A stretch of DNA of 42,903 nt from JAIDVZ01 sp964486285 (GTDB lineage: Bacteria; Verrucomicrobiota; Verrucomicrobiia; Opitutales; JAIRKQ01). A program made the position numbers and the translations under genes. Every line of letters begins with the position of its first letter. The first letter of the stretch is position 1. The notes under the pieces were generated by a model. That model worked only from the letters and a program-made list of their open reading frames with translations, had not been told where the DNA came from and ran no database searches. Location: NCBI GenBank assembly GCA_964486285.1, contig CAZALH010000008.1:1-42903 (forward strand), read 5' to 3'. Below, piece by piece: positions 7,323 to 16,381 of this stretch.

Positions 7323-9173
7323 ATGGACCTTATCAAACTTTATAAAAAGAGTACGATTAGGGTAGGGGCTATTCAACTTATTGTTGTTCTTGTATTTTTG
7401 TATTTAATTTTAGGGGCATTTTATCGGCAGATTATACAACATAAACATTTTTTGCAAAAAGAGCGTCAACAATCGACACGGCGTATTGTTATGCCAGCAG
7501 TTAGAGGGAAGATTTATGATAGAAATGGAGAACTATTGGTTGATAATCGACCAATTTTTTTGTTAGAATTATATTTATCAGATTTAAAAGCGAAATTTCG
7601 TGAAGAGTATTTAAAGCGTGTTAAGTTTTATGTTAAACGAAATGAATCATTTAATAGAAGCTTATTATATGCAAAAGTTCGGGAAGACGTTGTTAATGAT
7701 ATTTTAAAACCTATTGGGGAATTATTAAATCGAAAATTATTTTTATCTGGTCAGGTAATTAATAGACATTTGAATCAGAGATCTCTATTGCCATTTGTAT
7801 TAATTAATGAGTTAACGTTGGAAGAATATGATAAATTAATTAATTATTTACCTGTTAATTCTCCTATAAATATTCGAGCAAGCTCAACACGTTATTACCC
7901 AAATGGTAGGTTAGCTTGTCATGTACTAGGATATACTGTTTTGGAAGATAGTAAACTTCAATATGATGATCATATTCAAACATTTAGCATTAGGCAGCAA
8001 AACGGTAAAAGCGGAGTAGAAAAATCAGCTAATGATATCTTAAAAGGGGAAAATGGGGTGGAAATGTGGGTAGTTTCTCCCTCTGGTGAAAAACGTAATT
8101 TAGAAAAGAAAATAGGAACCAAGAATGGTGAAAATATAACTTTATCGATCGACAAAAATCTTCAATCTGTTGCAGAAGATGCATTAAAGGGGTATACTGG
8201 TGCAGCAGTCGCCATGGATACGAGAACGGGAGAAGTTTTATTAATGGCCAGTTCTCCAAATTATGATCCAAATTTATTGTATCCAACAATATCGCAACCA
8301 ATTTTTAACGAAATTAGTAATCGTTCTGCATGGTTAAATCAAGCAATACAATGCGTTTTCCCACCAGGATCGGTTTTTAAGGTATTATCTGCTGTAGCAT
8401 TTCTTAAGTCTCCAGAATTTGATCCTAATGAAAAAATAATATGTACAGGACTGTACTTTAACGGTAGACGAAAATTGAGGTGTAATAACCATCCTCATGG
8501 TGAAGAAATCGATTTACATTTAGCTTTAGGTAAGAGTTGTAATGTTTACATATTTGATAGAGCATCTAAAATTGGTGGACAACGTATTTCTGAAGAAGCT
8601 AAACGCTACGGACTTAATCATAAAACTATGATAGAGCTTCCATTTGAAAGCAATGGGATGATTATTCCAGATGCAGACTGGAAGAAGCAAAATAATCTTG
8701 CAGGATGGTGTAAGGGAGACACTTTAAATTTGTCCATTGGTCAGGGATATGTGTTAACTACACCATTGAATATTTGCAGCTTTACTGCTTCATTAGCTAA
8801 AAATAGATTAGCAACTAAACCAATGATATTTAAATCTGATAGAAATTTTAATAAAAAAGATTCAGGCTATCTTCCAAAGGAAATCCATCAATATATTATA
8901 GATGCAATGACAGATTGTGTGAAATTTTATACTGGTAAACGTGCTAAAATAGATGGCATTGAAATTGCAGGCAAAACAGGATCTGCACAGTTTAAGGAAA
9001 ATGGTAAAAAAAGAAATATTGCATGGTTTACCTGTTTTGCTCCAGTTGAGGATCCTGAAATTGCAGTTACTGTAATGATTCGTGAAGACCGCGATGGGCT
9101 TAACTATCACGGAGGTTCACAAGCAGCTCCAGTTGCCCGTAAGATATTAAAAAAATATTTTAATCTAGATTAG
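7323..9173 (+). CDS. mrdA: Penicillin-binding protein 2 (peptidoglycan transpeptidase)
   Basis: A class B PBP that cross-links peptidoglycan during cell elongation with RodA and MreB. It has 616 residues. One membrane helix lies at about 14-36, then the pedestal domain with MPAVRGKIYDRNGELLVDNRP. The transpeptidase domain has all three catalytic motifs: SxxK as S350-VFK in PPGSVFKV, SxN as S405-C-N407, and KTG in IAGKTGSAQF near the C-terminus. GVEKSANDILKG fits the PBP2 branch. The gene lies 11 bases after the peptidase. Its last 14 bases overlap the 3' end of the convergent rmuC gene. Lack of a PASTA domain and the overall length favour PBP2 over FtsI. RodA is not in the window. Confidence 0.92.
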   Translation: MDLIKLYKKSTIRVGAIQLIVVLVFLYLILGAFYRQIIQHKHFLQKERQQSTRRIVMPAVRGKIYDRNGELLVDNRPIFLLELYLSDLKAKFREEYLKRVKFYVKRNESFNRSLLYAKVREDVVNDILKPIGELLNRKLFLSGQVINRHLNQRSLLPFVLINELTLEEYDKLINYLPVNSPINIRASSTRYYPNGRLACHVLGYTVLEDSKLQYDDHIQTFSIRQQNGKSGVEKSANDILKGENGVEMWVVSPSGEKRNLEKKIGTKNGENITLSIDKNLQSVAEDALKGYTGAAVAMDTRTGEVLLMASSPNYDPNLLYPTISQPIFNEISNRSAWLNQAIQCVFPPGSVFKVLSAVAFLKSPEFDPNEKIICTGLYFNGRRKLRCNNHPHGEEIDLHLALGKSCNVYIFDRASKIGGQRISEEAKRYGLNHKTMIELPFESNGMIIPDADWKKQNNLAGWCKGDTLNLSIGQGYVLTTPLNICSFTASLAKNRLATKPMIFKSDRNFNKKDSGYLPKEIHQYIIDAMTDCVKFYTGKRAKIDGIEIAGKTGSAQFKENGKKRNIAWFTCFAPVEDPEIAVTVMIREDRDGLNYHGGSQAAPVARKILKKYFNLD

Positions 9174-10401
9174 TTTGAGTGGTATAAATTTGTTTTGGTT
9201 GAGTATCGACAAAATATAGGTTGTTAATTGGTGATAATGATGCTTCAATTTTTTCGAGCTTTCTGGCTTGTGGCAGTAAACGTGTTTCAAATGATGCGCA
9301 AGCGTCATTATATGCCCTTACACTAGTTGATAAAGATTTCCCAACTTTTTCTAGATGATCTAAAAATATCTTCATGCGTTTATAGAGTTCATGGCCAATT
9401 TTGGCGATATTTTTGGCTTCATCGGCGATATCATCTTGTTTCCATCCATATGCTACAGCTTTTAATAAAGCAATTAATGTTGTAGGAGTTGCTGGAATTA
9501 CACGGTTTGATACTCCAAATTCAATTAAATTTGGATCTTCTTTGAGTGCATCACTGAAGAAATTTTCCCCCGGAAGAAATAATACTACAAATTCTGGTGA
9601 CGATTGAAATTGTTCCCAGTAATTTTTAGCACCCAATCGCTCTATGTGTTTGCGAATATTTGTTGCGTAAAGTTTTAATATTTTAGAACGTTCTTGTTCG
9701 TTATTACTTTGTAAAGCATCTAAATAAAATAATAAAGGTGCTTTGGAGTCTACGATAATTGTTCGATTATTCGGGAGATGGATAATCATATCTGGTCGGA
9801 GATTCTGTCCATCACCCGATATAACATTTTTTTGTTCATCAAAATCGACATGTTCTGTCATACCAGATAATTCTACGGTACGCTTAAGTTGTATTTCACC
9901 CCACCTCCCACGTACTTCAGGTTTCCTGAGTGCATTAACTAAGTCTGCAGTTTCTGTTTTTAATGCTGTATTTATCTGGTTAATTAACTTTAATTGTTCA
10001 CTTAATTCAGCATAAGATGTTAATCGTTGATGCTCAATTTTTTCGATTTTTTCGTTGAAATTTTTCAATGTTTCATGAATGGGCTTTGTGACTGTATTAA
10101 ATTCAGACTCTGCTTCTTTTGTTATTGTAGAAAATGCATTTTTCGCAAGTAGAATAAATGATTCATTGTTATTTTTTAATGCATTAGCTGATAAATTATT
10201 AAAATTTTCGCGTAAACGTTCTTCTGCTGATTCTAAAAGTGTAATTTTTTCTTTAAAAGCTTGTTCGGACAATTCTTGTTTTTCTTTTTCGTTCTTTAAG
10301 AGGATTTCAGATTTAATGAAATTTGCTTTTAAGTTTGAATACCTAACATATAGACCTGCCAAGATTAGTATTAAGAATATTAGAATACAATGTTCTATCA
10401 T
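9160..10401 (-). CDS. rmuC: DNA recombination protein RmuC
   Basis: A 413-residue RmuC-family protein. Residues 1-20 form an N-terminal membrane anchor, followed by a long coiled coil (about 25-130). The conserved nuclease-like core follows, including RGRWGEIQLKRTVELSGM, the RPDMIIHLPNNRTIIVDSKAPL stretch with its D/K motif, and FLPGENFFSDAL. RmuC limits recombination at inverted repeats in E. coli and has been linked to defence against foreign DNA; its activity here is inferred. The 5' end overlaps the stop of the upstream unknown gene by four bases, so the pair is probably coupled. The 3' end overlaps mrdA on the opposite strand by 14 bases. Confidence 0.92.
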   Translation of the reverse strand: MIEHCILIFLILILAGLYVRYSNLKANFIKSEILLKNEKEKQELSEQAFKEKITLLESAEERLRENFNNLSANALKNNNESFILLAKNAFSTITKEAESEFNTVTKPIHETLKNFNEKIEKIEHQRLTSYAELSEQLKLINQINTALKTETADLVNALRKPEVRGRWGEIQLKRTVELSGMTEHVDFDEQKNVISGDGQNLRPDMIIHLPNNRTIIVDSKAPLLFYLDALQSNNEQERSKILKLYATNIRKHIERLGAKNYWEQFQSSPEFVVLFLPGENFFSDALKEDPNLIEFGVSNRVIPATPTTLIALLKAVAYGWKQDDIADEAKNIAKIGHELYKRMKIFLDHLEKVGKSLSTSVRAYNDACASFETRLLPQARKLEKIEASLSPINNLYFVDTQPKQIYTTQTNLD

Positions 10402-10940
10402 GCTCTTTGTTTATTGTAGAAATACAATACGTCAAATAAATCACAAATAAGATTAATAGCAATAAGGAAACGTTCACGTCGATTTTTGTTTAGAAACGCA
10501 ATATTTTCATAGTAAAAAATGCTAGATGTCCCTAGTTCTAGTATACCATCAGTGAACTTATGTGAAAATAAGGCATCAAATTTTTCACAAATTTCTTCGT
10601 ATTGAAATACGTATTCAGCAAATTTAAAGTCATTAGATTGAAAAGCAATTTTTCTGTCTAAAATAGGATCATGAGATAAGATAATTTTTTTCCCTAATAC
10701 TTTTAGTAACGAATATCCTAAGCGTTTTTTAGTGGCTATAAAGTGTACATTGTTTGGAGTTTTTAGAATCACTTGGGCAACTAATCTTTTTTGACACTTA
10801 GAAGATGTAGTAAAAAAAATATCAAAATTTTTACCTATAATATTTCCTCTTAAAAATCCTTTCCTCCCCTCATTCGACAGCAGAGTAAAACATTTTTTTC
10901 CCTCTAATTTTAAATTCAGAAGACGAGCGAATTGTTTCAT
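10398..10940 (-). CDS. Hypothetical protein between serS and rmuC
   Basis: A 180-residue cytosolic-looking protein with no signal peptide. It has a basic N-terminal half with alternating beta-like stretches (KKCFTLLSNEGRKGFLRGN, LVAQVILKTPNNVHFIA) and an aromatic C-terminal half (FAEYVFQYEE, FDVLYFYNK). I do not recognise a family. The start is five bases after serS, and the stop overlaps the rmuC start by four bases, so it sits within a compact transcript and is probably translated. A role linked to RmuC or nucleic acids is only a guess from position. Confidence 0.65.
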   Translation of the reverse strand: MKQFARLLNLKLEGKKCFTLLSNEGRKGFLRGNIIGKNFDIFFTTSSKCQKRLVAQVILKTPNNVHFIATKKRLGYSLLKVLGKKIILSHDPILDRKIAFQSNDFKFAEYVFQYEEICEKFDALFSHKFTDGILELGTSSIFYYENIAFLNKNRRERFLIAINLICDLFDVLYFYNKQRA

Positions 10941-10945
10941 ATCTA

Positions 10946-12214
10946 TCAGTATTCCAAATATTCTAAACCATTCGTATATGGAATTAATATTTCTGGAATT
11001 TTTACTCGATTATCAGCTGATAAATTATTTTCTAAAATTGCTGCTAGCACACGTGGTATGGCTAACCCAGAACCATTTAGTGTGTGAACAAATTGTGTTT
11101 TCCCATCTGGTTTCCTAAATTTTATATTCCCTCTACGTGCCTGAAAGTCGGTAAAATTACTACAACTAGATACTTCTAACCATCGCTTTTGACCGCCAGC
11201 CCATACTTCTAAATCATACTGCTTAGAGTGTGGAAATCCGATATCTCCCGTACAAATTAACAATACACGATATGGAATTTCTAATTTTTGTAAGATGATT
11301 TCAGCGTTATTTCGTAATTTTTCTAATTCTTCAAATGAAGAATCAGGATGTACCCACTTAACTAACTCTACTTTATCAAACTGATGTAATCGATTTAATC
11401 CTCGAACATCTTTCCCCCAACTACCAGCTTCGCGGCGAAAACATGGTGTATAGGCACATCTATATATAGGCAGATCTTTTTCTTCGATTATTTCATCGCG
11501 AAAAAAATTCGTCACTGGTACTTCTGCTGTTGGTATACAGTAAAAATCATCTTGAGAGTCATGGTACATTTGTGATTCTTTATCAGGTAATTGACCAGTT
11601 GCAGTTGCACTAGCGGCATTTACTAAGATTGGTGTGGAAAATTCTATATAACCATTATTTCTAGCTTCATCTAAAAAAAACATTATTAATGCTCGGATTA
11701 ACCTGGACATATCTCCAATGTAAAATGGAAATCCTGTACCAGTGACTTTTGCACCACGGGAAAAATCAATAGCTCTATTAAACCAAGGAATATCATAATG
11801 AGGAATGGCAAATGAAGATATTTTATCAAAGTTATCACTTTTATATATTTCTACGTTGTCTTTGTCATTTTTCCCCAATGGAACTGACTCGTGTGGTAAG
11901 TTCGGAATACTTAAATAGAGTTCATTCCAGATAACATTAATCTCTTTTACTTCGTTTTCTAAGTTTTTTATCTTGTTGGACAATTCTTTTAATTTAGAAA
12001 CCTCTAATTGAAATTCTTTAGAACTTTTATCGAGGGATGATATGGCATCATTTTTAGATTTTTGTTCTGACCGCAAGTATTCGTATTCAGATATTATTGC
12101 TCGCCGTTTAGTGTCTACTTTAATAAATTCATCAATGTCTACTGAGAATTTTTTCTTAGATATTGCTGATTTGACGAAGTCAATATTTTCTCTGAGAAAT
12201 TTTAAATCCAACAT
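10946..12214 (-). CDS. serS: Seryl-tRNA synthetase
   Basis: Class II aminoacyl-tRNA synthetase that charges tRNA-Ser. It has 422 residues, the normal bacterial length. Residues 1-105 are the antiparallel coiled-coil arm that contacts the long variable arm of tRNA-Ser. The catalytic core has motif 2 around CFRREAGSWGKDVRGLNRLH and motif 3 as NGSGLAIPRVLAAILE, plus TAEVPVTN for serine binding. The start is ATG at 12214. It lies 48 bases after the solute-binding protein gene and 5 bases before the unknown gene. A tRNA-Ser(CGA) gene lies about 3.5 kb away at 15679. Confidence 0.96.
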   Translation of the reverse strand: MLDLKFLRENIDFVKSAISKKKFSVDIDEFIKVDTKRRAIISEYEYLRSEQKSKNDAISSLDKSSKEFQLEVSKLKELSNKIKNLENEVKEINVIWNELYLSIPNLPHESVPLGKNDKDNVEIYKSDNFDKISSFAIPHYDIPWFNRAIDFSRGAKVTGTGFPFYIGDMSRLIRALIMFFLDEARNNGYIEFSTPILVNAASATATGQLPDKESQMYHDSQDDFYCIPTAEVPVTNFFRDEIIEEKDLPIYRCAYTPCFRREAGSWGKDVRGLNRLHQFDKVELVKWVHPDSSFEELEKLRNNAEIILQKLEIPYRVLLICTGDIGFPHSKQYDLEVWAGGQKRWLEVSSCSNFTDFQARRGNIKFRKPDGKTQFVHTLNGSGLAIPRVLAAILENNLSADNRVKIPEILIPYTNGLEYLEY

Positions 12215-12262
12215 GCGCTATAGGTTGAATAATTGAAAAATTTTAGCAATACCAAAACATTT

Positions 12263-13993
12263 TCATTTTGCTATACAAGCACTTCCTTCAGCAATAGATT
12301 TTGCTAAAATATATCTTTGTCTAAAATAATTACTTAATTTATTTTGTATGTGTAATATATTAGTGACGTCTTTTGTAGAAAATGCAGGGACTAGCGTGTT
12401 TATTACTGTTAAGTAGTCCAATTGTGATAAATCTGTCATAATGTTTTCGGCAATTTCAGCATCTTTTATACGACCTTCTTTCTTCGCGTTTAATATAGCT
12501 TCCCAAGTACTGACAAGCTCGATATTATTTTCTATAAAGGCAAGCTTTATCAGTGTTCCTGAGATAGCAAACACTGGATTTGTCCATTCATCATGAGATA
12601 CAAATGTAGCAGCAGACTTGTAAGGATTTATGGTAGGATCTACACGATACTGCTCAAATTCTTTATTATATATAGTTTTTAAAATTGGAGTACGTCTCAT
12701 TGTTGTTCTTACAGGGCCGCCAGGAGTGTTTACTTTAAAGTCTAACAATTTCTGCCCATCGGATAATATATATTCAATAAATATTTTAGCTAAATCTGGC
12801 CTTTTAGCTCCCCTAAATACAGCAATAGGGTCGGGTGATGGAGCACCACCTCCTTGAGGGAAAATAAATTTAAATCGATTACTGTCATCATGTTCATTTT
12901 GGTTATTATCTCCCGTACCAGGGAAAATTATTTTAAATCGTTTACTTCCACTACGTTCTTCAAGATGTTTTATTTCTGCAAATCCATAAAAGTCTACTGC
13001 AATCCCAGCTAAACAATTTCCAGAAGCTACATCAATGATTGGTTTAGTTGCTGATTCAGTGAAATATCGTCCATTGGCAGCGATCTTTTGAATTATTTTC
13101 AATCCTTCTAACCAGCCATCAGATACAGCCTGAATTTCATCCTCTTTGCTTAAAGTTTTTACATGCTTTTGAGAACACATATCATTGTAAGCAATTTGCA
13201 TTTGTTGTTGTATTAACATACTAAATGCTTTGAGTATAGAGCTACTTTTCGTAGGGTCGACTACTGCTAATTTTCGAAAATATTCTGAGGTGGCAAGGTC
13301 AGACCATACTATTGGTGGATGTGTAATACCATCAGACATAAGAGCGTCTTTATTATAAATTATTCCAAATGCTGATAAAGAAGCGCCGAACCATCTTCCT
13401 TGAGCATCCCATAATCTGCAACCAGCGAAAATTTCTGGAATCGTGTCATCTGAAAACATTTCGGGGTGTTCTTGTAAAATACTACACGGGACAATATTCC
13501 CCTTATCGCTTTGGATAATAAATTCATAGAATCCTCCACCAAATAATAAGTCAATACCACAACCAATGTTAGAATTAACAAACTCTTTTGTTATATCATT
13601 TAACAAACACTCTGATTGATCGAGTTGGTTGATATTTCGATTGGCAAATGCAATGGCATGATCATTTGACCAAGGCTTTTTTAAAGTATGTGTCCAATAA
13701 TCCCTAAAATTATTAGAAAACATAGATTCTATATATTTTGCTGTTTCTTGTCCGCCACCTTGGTAACGCCAGTCAATATTTATCTCTTTGCCTGTTTTTG
13801 ATTTATACCATTTTTTAAATCCAGTTGTGTATTCATATCGCAAAGATTCATTATGTGGGGTAAGGATAACTAATGTATCAATATCATTGTTTAAAAATAC
13901 ACTCTCTCCTTTTTCGCGTAAAATAAATGGTGTGGTAATTATTATAATTAATATACTTAAAATAAAGAACTTATGAATTTTTGAGTTTGTCAT
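12263..13993 (-). CDS. ABC transporter extracellular solute-binding protein (iron-type)
   Basis: A 576-residue exported binding protein. An N-terminal hydrophobic helix (about residues 8-25, FFILSILIIIITTPFIL) acts as signal peptide or membrane anchor. The mature part opens with a VILTPHNES strand and continues through GGGFYEF and FGIIYNKDAL, typical of the type 2 periplasmic binding fold used by Fe3+ and related transporters. It is much longer than a classical FbpA (about 340 residues), with a C-terminal helical extension after residue 420. Only two bases separate it from the upstream ATPase gene, so the two form one unit. No permease gene is visible. Ferric iron is the best family-level guess, but the ligand cannot be read from sequence. 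Confidence 0.8.
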   Translation of the reverse strand: MTNSKIHKFFILSILIIIITTPFILREKGESVFLNNDIDTLVILTPHNESLRYEYTTGFKKWYKSKTGKEINIDWRYQGGGQETAKYIESMFSNNFRDYWTHTLKKPWSNDHAIAFANRNINQLDQSECLLNDITKEFVNSNIGCGIDLLFGGGFYEFIIQSDKGNIVPCSILQEHPEMFSDDTIPEIFAGCRLWDAQGRWFGASLSAFGIIYNKDALMSDGITHPPIVWSDLATSEYFRKLAVVDPTKSSSILKAFSMLIQQQMQIAYNDMCSQKHVKTLSKEDEIQAVSDGWLEGLKIIQKIAANGRYFTESATKPIIDVASGNCLAGIAVDFYGFAEIKHLEERSGSKRFKIIFPGTGDNNQNEHDDSNRFKFIFPQGGGAPSPDPIAVFRGAKRPDLAKIFIEYILSDGQKLLDFKVNTPGGPVRTTMRRTPILKTIYNKEFEQYRVDPTINPYKSAATFVSHDEWTNPVFAISGTLIKLAFIENNIELVSTWEAILNAKKEGRIKDAEIAENIMTDLSQLDYLTVINTLVPAFSTKDVTNILHIQNKLSNYFRQRYILAKSIAEGSACIAK

Positions 13994-13995
13994 TT

Positions 13996-15069
13996 TTATT
14001 TGCTAAGTATTACTACGTCATTGCTTGATACGTATGCATAAATTTCAGAGATTTGTTGTAAGCGTTCAAAACTGGAAGGATTGAGTTCTGATATCCTAAT
14101 TGTTACACCATTTTTTTCAAAATCGTAATGTGCGACTTCCCCGAAATAAGTAATGTTTCCTATTGTTCCATTAATACAATTTTCATTTTTGGGTAAACTA
14201 CTTAATTTTAAACATTCTGGGCGAATGGATAAAAAGACTTTTTTACCAGGGCAAACATCAGAAATCTTTGCAGAAATTATACCGCGAAAGTTGCCTATTT
14301 TTGTACGAACTATTGCTTCTCCAGCTCCTACGCAAGTTACGACTCCTTCTATGATATTAGTATCACCAATAAATTGAGCAACAAATTTAGTCTTCGGACG
14401 TCTGTAAAGTTCAATAGCTGATCCGATTTGTTCTATACTTCCACGAGAAAATACTGCGATTTTATCGGCAATGGATAATGCTTCTTTTTGATCATGTGTA
14501 ACGTAAACAGTTGTTAATTTGTGTTCTTTACATATTGATCTAATTTCGCAACGCATGGCATTTCGCAATTGTGCATCTAAGTTTGACAATGGTTCGTCCA
14601 ATAACAAGCAGCGAGGTTTAACGACTAAGGCTCTGGCTAATGCAACTCTTTGCTGTTGCCCTCCTGATAACTCGTTTGGCTTACGGTCAGCATAATTTTC
14701 CAGGCGCACTTTAGATAGCATTTCCATTACGATGTTTTTTATTTTAGCTTTTGAGATTTTTTTTTGTTCAAGCCCAAATGCTACATTTTGTGCAACTGTC
14801 ATATGCGGCCATAGTGCATAGCTTTGGAAAACCATTCCCGCTTGACGTTTATGAGGAGGTAATTTAATGACGTTACGTCCAGCAAATAATATTTTACCGC
14901 TATCAGGAGTATAAAAACCAGCAATAGATCGTAATAATGTTGTTTTCCCACAGCCACTTGGGCCGAGCAAAAAAAACAGATCTCCCTTGTGAATAGTTAA
15001 ATTTATATTGTTTAATGCCGTAACATTACCGAAGGTTTTTACTAAATTTTCGATTTTAATATCGATCAT
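13996..15069 (-). CDS. ABC transporter ATP-binding protein (FbpC/PotA-like)
   Basis: A 357-residue import ATPase. Walker A is GPSGCGKTT (36-44), the Q-loop is in VFQSYALWPHM, the signature is LSGGQQQRVALARAL, Walker B is CLLLDEPLSNLD, and the H-loop is VTHDQKEALS. The C-terminal 110 residues form a TOBE-type substrate/regulatory domain, as in FbpC, PotA and MalK relatives. It would energise uptake with the solute-binding protein encoded two bases downstream. The membrane permease that should complete the importer is not in the window and may lie elsewhere. The start ATG is at 15067-15069. The substrate is uncertain: iron, polyamine or another small solute. Confidence 0.9.
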   Translation of the reverse strand: MIDIKIENLVKTFGNVTALNNINLTIHKGDLFFLLGPSGCGKTTLLRSIAGFYTPDSGKILFAGRNVIKLPPHKRQAGMVFQSYALWPHMTVAQNVAFGLEQKKISKAKIKNIVMEMLSKVRLENYADRKPNELSGGQQQRVALARALVVKPRCLLLDEPLSNLDAQLRNAMRCEIRSICKEHKLTTVYVTHDQKEALSIADKIAVFSRGSIEQIGSAIELYRRPKTKFVAQFIGDTNIIEGVVTCVGAGEAIVRTKIGNFRGIISAKISDVCPGKKVFLSIRPECLKLSSLPKNENCINGTIGNITYFGEVAHYDFEKNGVTIRISELNPSSFERLQQISEIYAYVSSNDVVILSK

Positions 15070-15139
15070 CGATAATGACGTGTGATGTAATTATTAAGAA
15101 TATTGTCAAAATTTTTTTTAGTAATTTTTATTCAAAAAA

Positions 15140-15169
15140 AAAGACGTGTTAAAAATTTAACACGTCTTT
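15140..15169 (-). terminator. Rho-independent terminator of hpf
   Basis: A perfect 14-base inverted repeat, 15140-15153 against 15156-15169 (AAAGACGTGTTAAA). On the minus strand it is followed by a run of T, the form of an intrinsic terminator. It starts about 20 bases after the hpf stop, and separates hpf from the ABC transporter operon. Confidence 0.85.
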
Positions 15170-15190
15170 GAATATTTATATGTAAAAATT

Positions 15191-15550
15191 TTACTCTAAA
15201 ACAGTAGAAGCTACATCTATACGTTGATCTACAGATTTATTACGTCCGTTTTCTAATTTGGTTTTGTCAATTAGTTGTCTATCTAATTTTTCTATCATTA
15301 AATCAATTGATTTATACAAATCATCACTTGCAGCACGTGCTATTAAATTCGGGCCACCAATTTCTACTTCTCCATGGGCTATAAATTCACTACTTTTAGA
15401 TTTATTTGAATTATATTCCAGATTAACATTTATTCGAATAATTTTCCCGTTATGGTTAAATAGTTTCTGAGTCTTATTATTGACTATTGATTTTAATGAA
15501 TCGGTTAAATCAACATGTACTCCTGATATAGATACTTCTCTGTTACTCAT
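15191..15550 (-). CDS. hpf: Ribosome hibernation promoting factor, short form
   Basis: A 119-residue HPF/YfiA-family protein that binds the 30S decoding region and silences ribosomes in stationary phase or stress. The beta-alpha-beta-beta-beta-alpha fold is visible: VSISGVHVDLTDSLKSIV, INVNLEYN, FIAHGEVEIGGPNLIARA, then a C-terminal helix DDLYKSIDLMIEKLDRQL. It lacks the C-terminal dimerisation domain of long HPF, so dimerisation would need other factors. It has a strong AAGGAGG ribosome binding site and its own terminator, so it is a single-gene transcript. Confidence 0.92.
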   Translation of the reverse strand: MSNREVSISGVHVDLTDSLKSIVNNKTQKLFNHNGKIIRINVNLEYNSNKSKSSEFIAHGEVEIGGPNLIARAASDDLYKSIDLMIEKLDRQLIDKTKLENGRNKSVDQRIDVASTVLE

Positions 15551-15560
15551 TTTTACTTAA

Positions 15561-15567
15561 CCTCCTT
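15561..15567 (-). promoter_or_regulatory. Strong Shine-Dalgarno of hpf
   Basis: AAGGAGG on the minus strand, ten bases before the ATG at 15548-15550. It is one of the few near-perfect ribosome binding sites in the window and supports the chosen start. Confidence 0.85.
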
Positions 15568-15678
15568 CTATTAGATTAATTTTAACAATAAAAATTTCAG
15601 ATTATTAGGCAATGCTTTATTGAGAAAATAATAAATTTCTTGAAATAGGGAAATTTTTATACAAATTGCCAACTGAAA

Positions 15679-15769
15679 GGAGAAGTGGCAGAGTGGACGA
15701 ATGCATTCGACTCGAAATCGAAAGTACTGCAAAGCGGTACCGGGGGTTCAAATCCCTCCTTCTCCGCCA
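15679..15769 (+). tRNA. tRNA-Ser(CGA)
   Basis: A full cloverleaf: acceptor GGAGAAG pairs with CTTCTCC, the discriminator is G, and CCA is encoded. The anticodon loop CTCGAAA gives CGA at 15713-15715, reading UCG. There is a long variable arm typical of class II tRNA-Ser, and the T-arm contains GGTTCAAATCC. It is 91 bases with CCA. A TATACA box lies about 15 bases upstream but no good -35 is at the right spacing. Confidence 0.97.
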
Positions 15770-16381
15770 TTATTGTAATGTGTTTTAATAGATATTGATT
15801 ATGTTTTTTACAAAAGCTTAATTAATTTTTCTTGTGAGACTTTAAATTGGATTAAAGTTGATTATGTGTTCTTTTAACACGGTTTTTTGCAATATTTAAA
15901 ATGAAAAGATTTTTGATATTTTTAATGTTAAAGACAATTTTATTTCAGCTTATTAATCTTAAGCATGTTATCCAGAACAAGTTTGTTGTATTGAATTAGT
16001 TAATTCAATGATAATCCCTTTTTTATGGATTGTATTGAAATCTAATAAAAAATTGAATTAATGTACAATTTTATATATTTTTTAAGTTAAAAGACTCTCG
16101 CCATAACTATAATATATAAAACTTACTCTATGTAAGATCTATTTACATGAAATCTATACATAAAACATTCCCTAATCTTCCCGTGAATAAGTTACAACTA
16201 TTGCTTGTTGGTTTTTTTTACGTTAAATACAATATTTTGAAATTTACAAAAATACCTTTATCCAAAAAGATATTAAATTTGATAGATAATTTTAATGTTA
16301 AACAATTTTGTTTTTAACAATTTTTTATCTAACAAATTCAATAAAAATAAGTAATAACCTACATTTTGCATAAAAATGCTG
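15770..16381 (+). other. Noncoding AT-rich stretch downstream of tRNA-Ser
   Basis: About 610 bases with no credible gene on either strand. A short palindrome is at 15990-16009. A hairpin at 16297-16318 (AAACAA/TTGTTT core), 64 bases after the minus-strand gene stop, could end that transcript but has almost no GC. Nothing else is apparent. It could be eroded former coding DNA. Confidence 0.6.
15990..16009. repeat. Short palindrome ATTGAATTA-GT-TAATTCAAT
   Basis: Nine bases repeated inverted around a two-base centre in otherwise featureless noncoding DNA. It could be a protein-binding site, but the base composition makes chance palindromes common. Confidence 0.4.
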
